Assembly: GCA_910574885.1 (NCBI GenBank)
Contig: CAJTDD010000001.1
Location: forward strand, 1 to 64,000
Length of the DNA stretch: 64,000 bases
DNA from: Lachnospiraceae bacterium
GTDB lineage: Bacteria; Bacillota; Clostridia; Lachnospirales; Lachnospiraceae
Direction: 5' to 3'
The notes under the pieces were generated by a model. The model saw only the letters and a program-made list of their open reading frames with translations. It made no database searches and was not told the origin of the DNA. Positions 8,226-16,743 of this stretch are shown here, piece after piece. Each line of letters opens with the position of its first letter. Positions within the stretch are counted from its first letter, which is position 1. A program made the translations under genes and the position numbers.

Positions 8226-9527
8226 ATGAGGACGAATGAGTTAATATTGTATAAGCATATGGAAGAAGGGAAGATTCTAAAGGACATGACCTTCCTTATG
8301 GAGAATTATGACAATCATTATTATAATCCAGAAGATTTGCAAGGGTTATTGTTTGAGTGCATGAATGGGCTGCTGGAGATGGCGGCGAGCCATGGGTTCG
8401 AGGGGAATCTGTGGCATAATTATCTGACGTACCTTCTGGCGAGCCATGAAAATGCATACAGTACTTCCTGTGAGATTGTGGGGAAGGCAGCAGGCAGTAT
8501 CAATGTAGTTGCAGAGCACGATTTTTCGATTTTCAAGGAGTTGTTTGACTATGATTTCACGGAAATGGAAGAGGTGCTGGATGCCGGATGTCTGTCTGTG
8601 ATCCTGGATTATCAGGGGATGGACGGGCATGGAAAGGTATTTAACAAAAGGATACGGGATAGAATCTGTGATTTGAGCCGGAATCTTGCCGGTACGGAGG
8701 ATACGGGGGCGTTCAAGGATGCGCTGACCCAGTTCTATCGGGAGTTCGGCGTGGGAAAACTGGGGCTTCACAAGGCGTTCCGGGTAGAACATGAGGAGGG
8801 AGGGGCAAGGATTGTCCCGATTACGAAGATTGCCCATGTGCATCTTGACGACCTCATTGGGTATGAGATTGCGAAGAAGAAGCTGGTGGATAATACAGAG
8901 GCCTTTGTGGAAGGCAGGAGGGCGAATAACTGCCTGCTGTTCGGCGACGCGGGTACGGGCAAATCCTCCTCGATTAAGGCGATCCTGAACCAGTATTATG
9001 ACCGGGGACTTAGGATGATTGAGGTGTACAAGCATCAGTTTCAGGATTTGAACGAGATCATTTCCCAGATTAAGAACCGGAATTATAAGTTCATCATCTA
9101 TATGGATGACTTGTCTTTTGAGGAATTCGAGATTGAATATAAGTACCTAAAGGCGGTAATTGAGGGCGGTTTGGAGCGGAAACCGGATAATATCCTGATT
9201 TATGCCACGTCCAACCGGCGGCACCTGATTCGGGAGACGTTCCGGGATAAGGCGGACCGGGACGAGGAGCTGCATACCAATGATACGGTACAGGAGAAAC
9301 TGTCGTTGGTGGCCAGGTTCGGCGTGACTATTTATTTTGGGAAACCGGAGAAGAAGGAATTTCAGGAGATTGTGCGGCAGTTGGCGAAGCGGAATCAGAT
9401 TGAGATGCCGGAGGATGAGCTTATGCTTGAGGCGAATAAATGGGAGCTTGGCCATGGGGGGCTGTCCGGGAGGACGGCGCAGCAGTTTATTGATTATCTG
9501 ATGGGGATGAATGGCGTTTTGAAATAG
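8226..9527 (+). CDS. DUF815 family AAA ATPase
   Basis: The 433-residue protein has Walker A GDAGTGKS (240-247), Walker B FIIYMDDLSFE (289-299) and an ATSNRRHL sensor segment, all typical of DUF815 (PF05673) proteins. The first 200 residues are a family-specific helical region without a known role. I chose ATG 8226, behind AAGGAG at 8209, over in-frame TTG 8205 and GTG 8214. The cellular function of this family is unknown. It follows pheA by 23 bases. Confidence 0.88.
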   Translation: MRTNELILYKHMEEGKILKDMTFLMENYDNHYYNPEDLQGLLFECMNGLLEMAASHGFEGNLWHNYLTYLLASHENAYSTSCEIVGKAAGSINVVAEHDFSIFKELFDYDFTEMEEVLDAGCLSVILDYQGMDGHGKVFNKRIRDRICDLSRNLAGTEDTGAFKDALTQFYREFGVGKLGLHKAFRVEHEEGGARIVPITKIAHVHLDDLIGYEIAKKKLVDNTEAFVEGRRANNCLLFGDAGTGKSSSIKAILNQYYDRGLRMIEVYKHQFQDLNEIISQIKNRNYKFIIYMDDLSFEEFEIEYKYLKAVIEGGLERKPDNILIYATSNRRHLIRETFRDKADRDEELHTNDTVQEKLSLVARFGVTIYFGKPEKKEFQEIVRQLAKRNQIEMPEDELMLEANKWELGHGGLSGRTAQQFIDYLMGMNGVLK

Positions 9528-9546
9528 AGGGAAAATAAAAGCCCAG

Positions 9547-9578
9547 TTCAGTAATATATCTAAAATATATTTGCTGAA
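9547..9578. terminator. AT-rich hairpin after the DUF815 gene
   Basis: TTCAG(T)AATATAT pairs with ATATATTTGCTGAA, with one mismatch and a short loop. It may terminate the pheA-DUF815 transcript; there is no pronounced U-run. A TATACT-like -10 for the next gene follows near 9594. Confidence 0.4.
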
Positions 9579-9671
9579 ATGCACCGAATATGCTATACTA
9601 ACCACAATAGAGAGCTGACATAATACATTATTGTCCGTAGAGAATAATTAACATAAGTAGGAGGAAGATTC

Positions 9672-10592
9672 ATGAGACTTGTTACACGTTCAGATTTTGA
9701 TGGTTTGGCATGTGGTGCGTTACTTCTGGAGGCGGGCGTTATTGACAGTTGGAAATTCGCGCACCCCAAGGATATACAGGACGGCCTGCTTGAGATCAAT
9801 GAGAATGACTGTCTTGCCAATGTGCCTTTCGTGGAAGGCTGCGGATTATGGTTTGACCACCATTCCAGTGAGCATGAGAGAATGGAGCTTGAAGGGCGGT
9901 ATAATGGGGAGAGCCGCATCAGCCCGTCCTGTGCAAGGATTATCTATGAATATTACGGCGGAAAGAAGACGTTCCCGCAGTTTGACGATTTGATGGAAGC
10001 GGTTGATAAGGTGGATTCCGGCAATCTGACGGTAAAGGAGATTATGAACCCGTCAGGCTGGATTCTGATTGGGTTTCTGATGGACCCAAGGACAGGCTTG
10101 GGAAGATGGAGGCAGTTCTCGATTTCCAATTACCAGTTGATGGAGAAGTTGATGGATTACTGCCGTACCATGCGGACTGAGGAGATTCTTGCGCTGCCGG
10201 ATGTACAGGAGCGTATCGAGACTTATATTGAGCAGACCGTAAAATTCAGGGATATGATCTTAAAGCATACGGTGGTGGACGGCAACGTCATCGTGACGGA
10301 TTTGCGAGGCGTAGAACCCATCTATACAGGCAATCGTTTCATGATTTACAGTATGTATCCTCAGCAGAACATTTCCGTATGGATTGTCAGCGGACGGGGC
10401 GGCAGAGGATGTTCTGCAGCGGTAGGCTATAGTATCCTGAACAAGACCGCAAGCATTGACGTTGGAAGCCTGATGCTGAAATACCACGGCGGAGGCCATC
10501 GGAAGGTTGGAACATGCCAGTTTACGGCGGAGAACATGGAGGAAGAACTTCCCAGAATGCTCGCGGAACTCAGCGAAATGGCGAACAAATAA
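9672..10592 (+). CDS. DHH family phosphoesterase
   Basis: The protein has the RecJ/PPase-type metal site: DFDG (8-11), DHH (62-64) and a D in the EAVDKVDSG region, plus a C-terminal DHHA1-like GGGHRKVGT motif that binds substrate. Relatives cleave polyphosphate, short oligonucleotides or cyclic dinucleotides; which of these applies here cannot be told from sequence. It is cytoplasmic, 306 residues long, with AGGAGGAAG upstream. It stands alone between two non-coding gaps. Confidence 0.85.
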   Translation: MRLVTRSDFDGLACGALLLEAGVIDSWKFAHPKDIQDGLLEINENDCLANVPFVEGCGLWFDHHSSEHERMELEGRYNGESRISPSCARIIYEYYGGKKTFPQFDDLMEAVDKVDSGNLTVKEIMNPSGWILIGFLMDPRTGLGRWRQFSISNYQLMEKLMDYCRTMRTEEILALPDVQERIETYIEQTVKFRDMILKHTVVDGNVIVTDLRGVEPIYTGNRFMIYSMYPQQNISVWIVSGRGGRGCSAAVGYSILNKTASIDVGSLMLKYHGGGHRKVGTCQFTAENMEEELPRMLAELSEMANK

Positions 10593-10682
10593 AATATACC
10601 AATATTTACATCAAAATCCCCCTGGCATCCTGTGATAGAATGGTTCTGTATCTATTAATAGGAACAGGAGGAGGATGACACG

Positions 10683-11042
10683 ATGTTGCAAGAGGCGAAA
10701 AGAGATGCAGATGTGGAGAAGGTCTGCAGGGTGTTCGGCGACTACATAAAAGCCAGTCCCTATCTTGAATGGCTTTGGTCGGATAAGCTCGGTTATGTCT
10801 TGATGCAGATGGATCTGGAACGGCGGGAAATCATGGAGTGCCATGTGATTACGGATGCCGAGAGGCTTTGTTGGATTCTGTTTAACGAGATTGCCGACGA
10901 CGTGCTTGAGCGGACGCCAAACGACCATACGACGTATGACGCCGATCCATCGGAGCGTGCCAAGATTCGGAAGCGTCTGCAGCCATACACAGATCAGTTG
11001 CCGGAGTATAGAGGTCTGTGTGAAAAGATGTGGGAGAAGTAA
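10683..11042 (+). CDS. Conserved-looking hypothetical protein
   Basis: A 119-residue soluble protein with AGGAGGAGG upstream of its ATG. It is helical, rich in charged residues and tryptophan (LEWLWSDKLGYVLMQMDL), with an IMECHVITDAERLCWILFNEIADDV core. I do not recognise the family. It is convergent with rqcH and shares a palindromic terminator with it. Confidence 0.6.
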   Translation: MLQEAKRDADVEKVCRVFGDYIKASPYLEWLWSDKLGYVLMQMDLERREIMECHVITDAERLCWILFNEIADDVLERTPNDHTTYDADPSERAKIRKRLQPYTDQLPEYRGLCEKMWEK

Positions 11043-11052
11043 TTGGTTTGTC

Positions 11053-11090
11053 ATAGAAAACGTGCAGGATTAATCCTGCACGTTTTCTAT
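11053..11090. terminator. Perfect 38-bp palindromic bidirectional terminator
   Basis: The sequence from ATAGAAAACGTGCAGGAT to its exact reverse complement is a perfect palindrome. Both flanks provide A and T runs, so it works for both converging genes. Its left half encodes the last residues (ENVQD) and stop codon of rqcH. Confidence 0.88.
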
Positions 11091-12815
11091 GCCGGAGATA
11101 TCCGAATCAATGACCAGAGAATAGTTCGTATAATACACAACGAATCCAGGCTTTGCACCATTTGGTTTCTTGACATGCTTCTTCTCCACATAATCAATTT
11201 CCACCTTGTCACTGCCGCGGTTCTTAGAATAATAAGCTGCAAGCCTTCCTGCCTCCTCGAAGGTGCGATCCGGCAGCTCGCCGCCGCCGGTCTTCACGAT
11301 TACATGGGAGCCGGGCGCGCCTTTCGCGTGAAACCACCAGTCATTCCCGTTGGCAAAGGAGAAGGTCAGCTCATCATTCTGCAGGTTGTTCTTTCCCACA
11401 TACATATGATACCCGTCGCTGGAAATGTAGTGCATGGGTTTGCTGGTAAGCTTTACTTTTTTCTTGGTAAATTTTCTGCGGATGTATCCGCTCTGCATTA
11501 ATTCTTCCTTGATCTGCGCCAGGTCCGCTTCGTTCATGGCAATGTCCAGAGCGTTGCTGATGGATTCCAGATATTGGATATCGTCGGCAGTCTCTTGAAT
11601 CAATTCCGAAAGGGCTTCAAAGGTCCGTTTCTGCTTATTATACTTTGCAAAATATTTCTGCGAATTTTCCTGGGGCGTCATGGTTGGGTCTAAGGGTATG
11701 GTAATCTCTTGATCCGTGTAATAATTCAGGGCGGTCAGTTCCTTAGATCCGGCGGGGAGGCTGTATCCGTAGATGTTGATGAGTTCTCCGTAGACCTTGT
11801 ACTTGTCCCGGTTCTCGGTATCTTTTAGCTGCCGGGACTGCAAGTCGTATTTCTTGCGGTTCCTCTCCAGGGAGACCTGTACCACATGGCGCAGATCCGT
11901 GCTTTTCTGCCGAATCCGGGTCAGCGTGTTCTTCGTGGCATAGTAGGTTTTCAGCACTTGGGAGATGGAGTCAAATTCTTCTTCCTGCAAACTGCCCTGG
12001 TCAAAATGTGACAGTGGAATCGCACAGAATTCTTTCGGTCCATTCTTTGTATAGTAAATGGTCGGACGGAACCTGCCAAGTTTTACATTTTCCATGTAAT
12101 AAGAAAACTGGCGGTAGAGGTGCGCCAGCATATCTTCGGAAAGATCCTTGGCGGTCATATCAGATTCTAACCCCGCAAGAGCGCATATTTCTTCCGCAAC
12201 TACAGGACTGATTCCTGTAAAACTGGTATAGACAGCCTTGCCAAGAGGGGCGGGTTTCTCTCTTAACGCTTGGATAAAATCCTCCTGGGCTACCGTCAGG
12301 GGACTTCGCTTAGCCATGGTATCCGGTATAAAATATTCCCGCCCGGGCAGTACTTCCCGGACAGAGCTCATCTGTGCATTGACGTGTTTAATGCTGTCAA
12401 TGATTCGGTCTTTTTCATCGCAGAAAATGATGTTGCTGTGTTTCCCCATGATTTCAATGATTAATTTTTTCTTGCACAGATCTCCAAGCTCATCGAGATG
12501 TTCGATATCCAGATGGATAATACGCTCAAGACCGGGTTGTGATACGCCCGTGATACGCCCGTTTCCGATATGCTTGCGCAGCAGCATACAGAAATTAGGC
12601 GCGGTCATAGGGCTGGGTTTATTTTCGTCTGTCAGATATATCAAAGGAAGGGATGCGCTGGCAGAAATATAGAGCCTGTGTGCTCCGTCTGCCGTCTTGA
12701 TGGTAAGCAGCAGTTCGTCTGTCTCCGGCTGTGCGATTTTCGTGATTCGGCCGCCTGTCAAGGTATCCCCAAGCTCTTTTGCCACTGCCGCCACCGTTAT
12801 TCCGTCAAATGCCAT
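11070..12815 (-). CDS. rqcH: RqcH/NFACT family ribosome quality control protein
   Basis: RqcH binds split 50S subunits carrying stalled peptidyl-tRNA and directs C-terminal alanine tailing. From the start chosen here (MAFDGITVAAV, behind AAAGGAG) the protein has 581 residues: an NFACT-N domain, a long coiled coil (about residues 270-410), and the NFACT-R domain with DWWFHAKGAPGSHVI near residue 500. An in-frame ATG 22 codons upstream (12881) lacks such a site. Family proteins are often labelled fibronectin-binding, but the domain order fits the quality control role. Confidence 0.92.
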   Translation of the reverse strand: MAFDGITVAAVAKELGDTLTGGRITKIAQPETDELLLTIKTADGAHRLYISASASLPLIYLTDENKPSPMTAPNFCMLLRKHIGNGRITGVSQPGLERIIHLDIEHLDELGDLCKKKLIIEIMGKHSNIIFCDEKDRIIDSIKHVNAQMSSVREVLPGREYFIPDTMAKRSPLTVAQEDFIQALREKPAPLGKAVYTSFTGISPVVAEEICALAGLESDMTAKDLSEDMLAHLYRQFSYYMENVKLGRFRPTIYYTKNGPKEFCAIPLSHFDQGSLQEEEFDSISQVLKTYYATKNTLTRIRQKSTDLRHVVQVSLERNRKKYDLQSRQLKDTENRDKYKVYGELINIYGYSLPAGSKELTALNYYTDQEITIPLDPTMTPQENSQKYFAKYNKQKRTFEALSELIQETADDIQYLESISNALDIAMNEADLAQIKEELMQSGYIRRKFTKKKVKLTSKPMHYISSDGYHMYVGKNNLQNDELTFSFANGNDWWFHAKGAPGSHVIVKTGGGELPDRTFEEAGRLAAYYSKNRGSDKVEIDYVEKKHVKKPNGAKPGFVVYYTNYSLVIDSDISGIENVQD

Positions 12816-12860
12816 AATCTTGGCTCCTTTCTCAATGCAAGTTCTACTCTTTACCGCAAT

Positions 12861-12889
12861 AGTATAACATGGTTGACTCAATTTGCCAA
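12861..12889 (-). promoter_or_regulatory. Sigma-A promoter of rqcH
   Basis: On the minus strand, TTGGCA (12889-12884) and TATACT (12866-12861) are separated by 17 bases. It interlocks with the divergent yicC promoter, so polymerase binding at one could exclude the other. Confidence 0.7.
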
Positions 12890-12901
12890 ATGCCTTATAA
12901 T
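12873..12901 (+). promoter_or_regulatory. Sigma-A promoter of the yicC operon
   Basis: TTGACT (12873-12878), a 17-base spacer and TATAAT (12896-12901) precede yicC. The element overlaps the opposing rqcH promoter. Confidence 0.8.
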
Positions 12902-12949
12902 GAATGAGGCAATAAATTTGAATATATCATATAAGAAGAGGTTCATATC

Positions 12950-13831
12950 ATGATAAACAGTATGACAGGTTTCGGGCGCTGTGAGAGTTCGGACAAAGAC
13001 CGGAAGTTCACCGTTGAGATGAAGGGTGTGAATCACCGTTATCTGGATGTGAATATCCGTATGCCCAAGAAATTGAATTTATTCGAGACTGCAATCCGCA
13101 ATCTTTTGAAACAGAGTATCCAGAGGGGAAAAGTGGATATTTTTATCACGTACGAGGATATGTCTGAGAATCAGGTGTCTTTGAAGTACAACGAGCAGCT
13201 GGCGGGGGAATATCTTGCCTGTTTCCGTCAGATGGAAGAGAAGTTCTCGCTGGGGAATGACGTCCGTGTCTCCACCCTTCTGCGCTGTCCGGAAGTATTG
13301 ACGATGGAAGAACAGACGTTGAATGAGGAAGAGTTGTGGAAGGGGCTTAAAGTGGCTCTGGACGGCGCCATCCGGCAGTTTGTGGAGACGAGAGGCCAGG
13401 AAGGCGTACATCTTAGGGATGATATTATTAAGAAACTGGACGGGATGTTAAAGCTGGTGGATTATATTGAGGAGCGGTCGCCGCAGATTGTGGCGGAGTA
13501 TCGGGAAAAGTTAGAGAACAAGGTACGGGAGCTTCTTTTTGACACGCAGATTGAGGAGGGAAGGATTGCCGCCGAGGTCGTGATATTTGCGGATAAGATT
13601 TGTACGGACGAGGAGCTTGTAAGGCTTAGGAGCCACGTCGTACATATGAAGGAGACGCTTCAATCTGCGGAGAGCGGGATTGGACGGAAACTCGACTTTA
13701 TTGCCCAGGAGATGAACCGGGAGGCGAATACCATTCTCTCCAAGGCGAACGACCTTGAAGTCTCAAATGCCGGGATTGACTTAAAGACGGAGATTGAGAA
13801 GGTCAGGGAGCAGATTCAGAATATTGAATGA
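12950..13831 (+). CDS. yicC: YicC family endoribonuclease
   Basis: The 293-residue protein opens with the family signature MINSMTGFGR and has the VNHRYLDVNIRMP segment and the C-terminal GRKLDFIAQEMNREANTI block. E. coli YicC has been described as an endoribonuclease in RNA turnover. It heads a run with gmk and rpoZ, an arrangement common in Firmicutes, so a link to RNA and nucleotide metabolism is likely. Confidence 0.93.
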   Translation: MINSMTGFGRCESSDKDRKFTVEMKGVNHRYLDVNIRMPKKLNLFETAIRNLLKQSIQRGKVDIFITYEDMSENQVSLKYNEQLAGEYLACFRQMEEKFSLGNDVRVSTLLRCPEVLTMEEQTLNEEELWKGLKVALDGAIRQFVETRGQEGVHLRDDIIKKLDGMLKLVDYIEERSPQIVAEYREKLENKVRELLFDTQIEEGRIAAEVVIFADKICTDEELVRLRSHVVHMKETLQSAESGIGRKLDFIAQEMNREANTILSKANDLEVSNAGIDLKTEIEKVREQIQNIE

Positions 13832-13862
13832 TGACGAATAGATGGAGAAAGAGGACAAGCTC

Positions 13863-14483
13863 ATGGGCGAGAGAGGAATTTTAATCGTTGTATCCGGTTT
13901 TTCGGGAGCCGGTAAGGGTACGGTCATGAAAGAGATGATGAGACGGTATGATAATTATGCGCTGTCGATTTCCGCCACCACAAGGAAACCAAGGCCAGGC
14001 GAGGAGGATGGACGGGAATATTTCTTTAAAACCGTAGAAGAATTTGAAAAAATGATTGCGAAAGACGAACTGATAGAGTATGCTAGGTATGTGGACAATT
14101 ACTATGGGACGCCTAAGTCCTACGTCCAGGAGCAGTTAGATGCGGGAAAGGACGTGATTCTGGAGATTGAGATTCAGGGGGCGTTGAAAGTCAAAGAAAA
14201 GTTTCCGGACACCCTCTTGTTGTTCGTGACTCCCCCTACGTCGGGAGAGTTAAGGAGGCGTCTTGAGGGACGTGGGACCGAGACGGCGGATGTGATTGAT
14301 TCCCGCATGAAGCGTGCGAAAGACGAAGCCGAAGGAATGGACCGGTATGATTACCTGATCGTCAATGATGTGCTTGAGGAATGTGTGGGCTTAGTGCATC
14401 AGATCATTCAGGGAGAGCACAGAAGAAGTTACCGGAATGTGGCGTTTATAGAGCGTATGAAAGAAGAGCTGAAAGGAGAATAA
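13863..14483 (+). CDS. gmk: Guanylate kinase
   Basis: It phosphorylates GMP to GDP. From ATG 13863 the P-loop GFSGAGKGT falls at residues 12-20, followed by the GMP-binding region SATTRKPRPGE and the EIEIQGALKVK segment. An in-frame ATG at 13842 has no ribosome binding site, whereas AGAGG lies before 13863, and family members usually begin just before GILIVVSG. The length (206) is normal. Confidence 0.95.
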   Translation: MGERGILIVVSGFSGAGKGTVMKEMMRRYDNYALSISATTRKPRPGEEDGREYFFKTVEEFEKMIAKDELIEYARYVDNYYGTPKSYVQEQLDAGKDVILEIEIQGALKVKEKFPDTLLLFVTPPTSGELRRRLEGRGTETADVIDSRMKRAKDEAEGMDRYDYLIVNDVLEECVGLVHQIIQGEHRRSYRNVAFIERMKEELKGE

Positions 14484-14487
14484 GTGT

Positions 14488-14784
14488 ATGCTGCACCCAT
14501 CTTACACAGATTTAATGAAAGTAGTGAATAAGGATGTAGAAGAGGGCGAGACTAAGATTGTCAACAGCCGGTATTCCATTGTTATGGCGACTGCAAAGAG
14601 GGCGAGGGAGCTTATTGACGGCAATTTGCCTCTGGTGCCGGTGAAGAATGGTGAGAAACCGCTGTCGGTCGCAATTGACGAGCTGAATCAGGCAAAGATC
14701 AAGGTCGCTGCGGAGGAAGAGCCGAAAGACAGGAAAGAACCGGAAGCAGAGGTTATACTGGAAGAACAAGAGGCTGTAGAATAA
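14488..14784 (+). CDS. rpoZ: RNA polymerase omega subunit
   Basis: The 98-residue protein has the omega core: a conserved NSRYSIVMATAKRARELI helix and a PLSVAIDEL segment. Omega assists assembly of the beta-prime subunit. The C-terminal 20 residues are acidic and variable. It starts four bases after the gmk stop, consistent with translational coupling. Confidence 0.93.
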   Translation: MLHPSYTDLMKVVNKDVEEGETKIVNSRYSIVMATAKRARELIDGNLPLVPVKNGEKPLSVAIDELNQAKIKVAAEEEPKDRKEPEAEVILEEQEAVE

Positions 14785-14796
14785 ACAGAGGGAATT

Positions 14797-14846
14797 GGGG
14801 GGCTATCGGAAAATGACATTTAATACTGCATTTCCCGACAGCCCCT
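14797..14846 (+). repeat. R2 hairpin repeat, short copy (possible terminator of rpoZ)
   Basis: GGGGCTATCGGAAAATG (14799-14815) pairs with CATTTCCCGACAGCCCC (14829-14845) around a 13-base loop and is followed by CTTCTTTCC. The same arms bound a longer element at 52382-52479. It lies in the rimO leader. Confidence 0.65.
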
Positions 14847-14875
14847 TCTTTCCATTGAATATAAAGGAGACTTGG

Positions 14876-16201
14876 ATGAATCTATTATTTATTTCTCTGG
14901 GATGTGACAAGAATCTGGTGGATTCGGAGGTCATGCTGGGGCTGTTGGATGCGAAAGGCTATGGGATTGTGGACGATGAGGAGCAGGCTGACGTCATTGT
15001 AATCAACACCTGCTGTTTTATACACGACGCCAAGGAAGAGAGCATCCAGACGATTCTGGAGATGGCAGAATATAAGAAGACCGGACGCTTAAAGGCGCTG
15101 GTGGTGACGGGCTGTCTGGCACAGCGGTATCAGCAGGAGATTCTTGATGAGATACCGGAGGTGGATGCGGTTCTTGGAACGGCGTCATATGACCGGATTG
15201 TTCAGGCTGTGGAAGAAGCGCTGGCAGGAAAGGGGCATGTGGAGCTTGGGAGCCTTGATGAGATACCGGAGGTGGATGAGAAGCGGTTGGTGACGACAGG
15301 CGGGCATTATGCCTATCTGAAAATTGCGGAAGGCTGCGATAAACACTGCACTTATTGTATTATTCCTAAGATTCGAGGGAATTATAGGAGCGTACCGATG
15401 GAGCGGCTTTTGGAAGAAGCAGGGGAGCTTGCAGGGCAGGGCGTGAAGGAACTGATTTTGGTAGCGCAGGAAACCACCCTTTATGGGAAGGATCTCTATG
15501 GGGAGAAGTCGCTTCACAGGCTTTTACGGGAATTATGTAAGATAAAGGGAATCCGCTGGATTCGGATTCTGTACTGTTATCCGGAGGAAGTGGATGAAGA
15601 ACTGATTCAGGTAATCAAGGAAGAAAAGAAGATCTGCCATTATCTTGACTTGCCGATTCAGCATGCCAATGATGGGATCTTGAAGAGGATGGGAAGACGG
15701 ACATCAAAAGAGCAGTTGAAAGCGGTGGTTGCAAAGTTAAGGGAGGAAATCCCGGATATTGCCATCCGAACCACGCTGATTACTGGTTTCCCTGGGGAGA
15801 CGAAGGAACAGCATGAGGAATTGATGGAGTTCGTAGACGAGATGGAGTTTGAGCGTCTGGGGGTATTTCCCTATTCTCCGGAGGAGGATACGCCGGCGGC
15901 GGATATGCCTGGACAGGTGGCGGAAGAGGTCAAGGAAGAACGGCAGGCGGAACTGATGGAACTTCAGCAGGAGATTGCGTTTGAACAGGCGGGGGAGATG
16001 ATTGGACGGGAAGTCTTAGTGATGATTGAGGGAAAAGTTACGGATGAGGATGCGTATGTGGGGAGGACTTACCGTGACGCCCCCAATGTGGATGGACTGA
16101 TATTCGTACAGACAGAGAAGGAACTGGTGACTGGTGACTTTGCGAAGGTAAGAGTGACCGGCGCCTTGGAATATGATTTGATAGGAGAGTTGACGGAATG
16201 A
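14876..16201 (+). CDS. rimO: Ribosomal protein S12 methylthiotransferase RimO
   Basis: This radical SAM enzyme adds a methylthio group to an aspartate of ribosomal protein S12. N-terminal cluster cysteines are C10, C46 and C80; the radical SAM CxxxCxxC is C154, C158 and C161; a TRAM domain ends the protein. I start at ATG 14876, behind AAAGGAG, which gives 441 residues. The longer frame from 14795 would translate through the R2 hairpin and is unlikely. The stop overlaps the pgsA start. Confidence 0.95.
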   Translation: MNLLFISLGCDKNLVDSEVMLGLLDAKGYGIVDDEEQADVIVINTCCFIHDAKEESIQTILEMAEYKKTGRLKALVVTGCLAQRYQQEILDEIPEVDAVLGTASYDRIVQAVEEALAGKGHVELGSLDEIPEVDEKRLVTTGGHYAYLKIAEGCDKHCTYCIIPKIRGNYRSVPMERLLEEAGELAGQGVKELILVAQETTLYGKDLYGEKSLHRLLRELCKIKGIRWIRILYCYPEEVDEELIQVIKEEKKICHYLDLPIQHANDGILKRMGRRTSKEQLKAVVAKLREEIPDIAIRTTLITGFPGETKEQHEELMEFVDEMEFERLGVFPYSPEEDTPAADMPGQVAEEVKEERQAELMELQQEIAFEQAGEMIGREVLVMIEGKVTDEDAYVGRTYRDAPNVDGLIFVQTEKELVTGDFAKVRVTGALEYDLIGELTE

Positions 16202-16740
16202 ATTTACCAAATAAATTGACGGTGCTTCGAGTGATAATGGTGCCTTTTTTTGTATTTTTTATGCTGACGGACGTAGGCGGGGCTGCCAATAAATGGATTG
16301 CCCTCGTGATTTTCTGCGTGGCGAGCTTGACGGATATGCTGGATGGGAAGATTGCCCGCGCAAGGAACCTGGTGACGAATTTCGGGAAATTTATGGACCC
16401 GTTGGCGGATAAGCTGCTGGTATGTTCTGCCATGATCTGCCTGATCCCGTCTGGGGACTTGGAGGCGTGGATTGTAATCGTGATTATCGCCCGCGAGTTC
16501 ATTATCAGTGGATTCCGGCTGGTGGCGTCGGACAACGGGATTGTAATCGCGGCGAGCTACTGGGGAAAATTCAAGACGGTTTCCCAGATGGCCATGATTA
16601 TCGTGCTGATTGCTGATTTCGGCGGTGTATTTGATATGATTGGAATGGTGTTGATTTGGGTATCCTTAATCTTGACAGTAGTTTCTTTGATTGATTATGT
16701 TGCCAAGAATGTACAGGTATTGACACAAGGGGGTATGTAA
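16198..16740 (+). CDS. pgsA: CDP-diacylglycerol--glycerol-3-phosphate 3-phosphatidyltransferase
   Basis: It makes phosphatidylglycerol phosphate, the first step to phosphatidylglycerol and cardiolipin, in the membrane. The CDP-alcohol phosphotransferase motif is complete: D46, D49, G50, A53, R54, G63, D67 and D71. About five to six hydrophobic segments are visible in 180 residues. Its ATG overlaps the rimO stop by four bases. Confidence 0.95.
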   Translation: MNLPNKLTVLRVIMVPFFVFFMLTDVGGAANKWIALVIFCVASLTDMLDGKIARARNLVTNFGKFMDPLADKLLVCSAMICLIPSGDLEAWIVIVIIAREFIISGFRLVASDNGIVIAASYWGKFKTVSQMAMIIVLIADFGGVFDMIGMVLIWVSLILTVVSLIDYVAKNVQVLTQGGM

Positions 16741-16743
16741 CGG

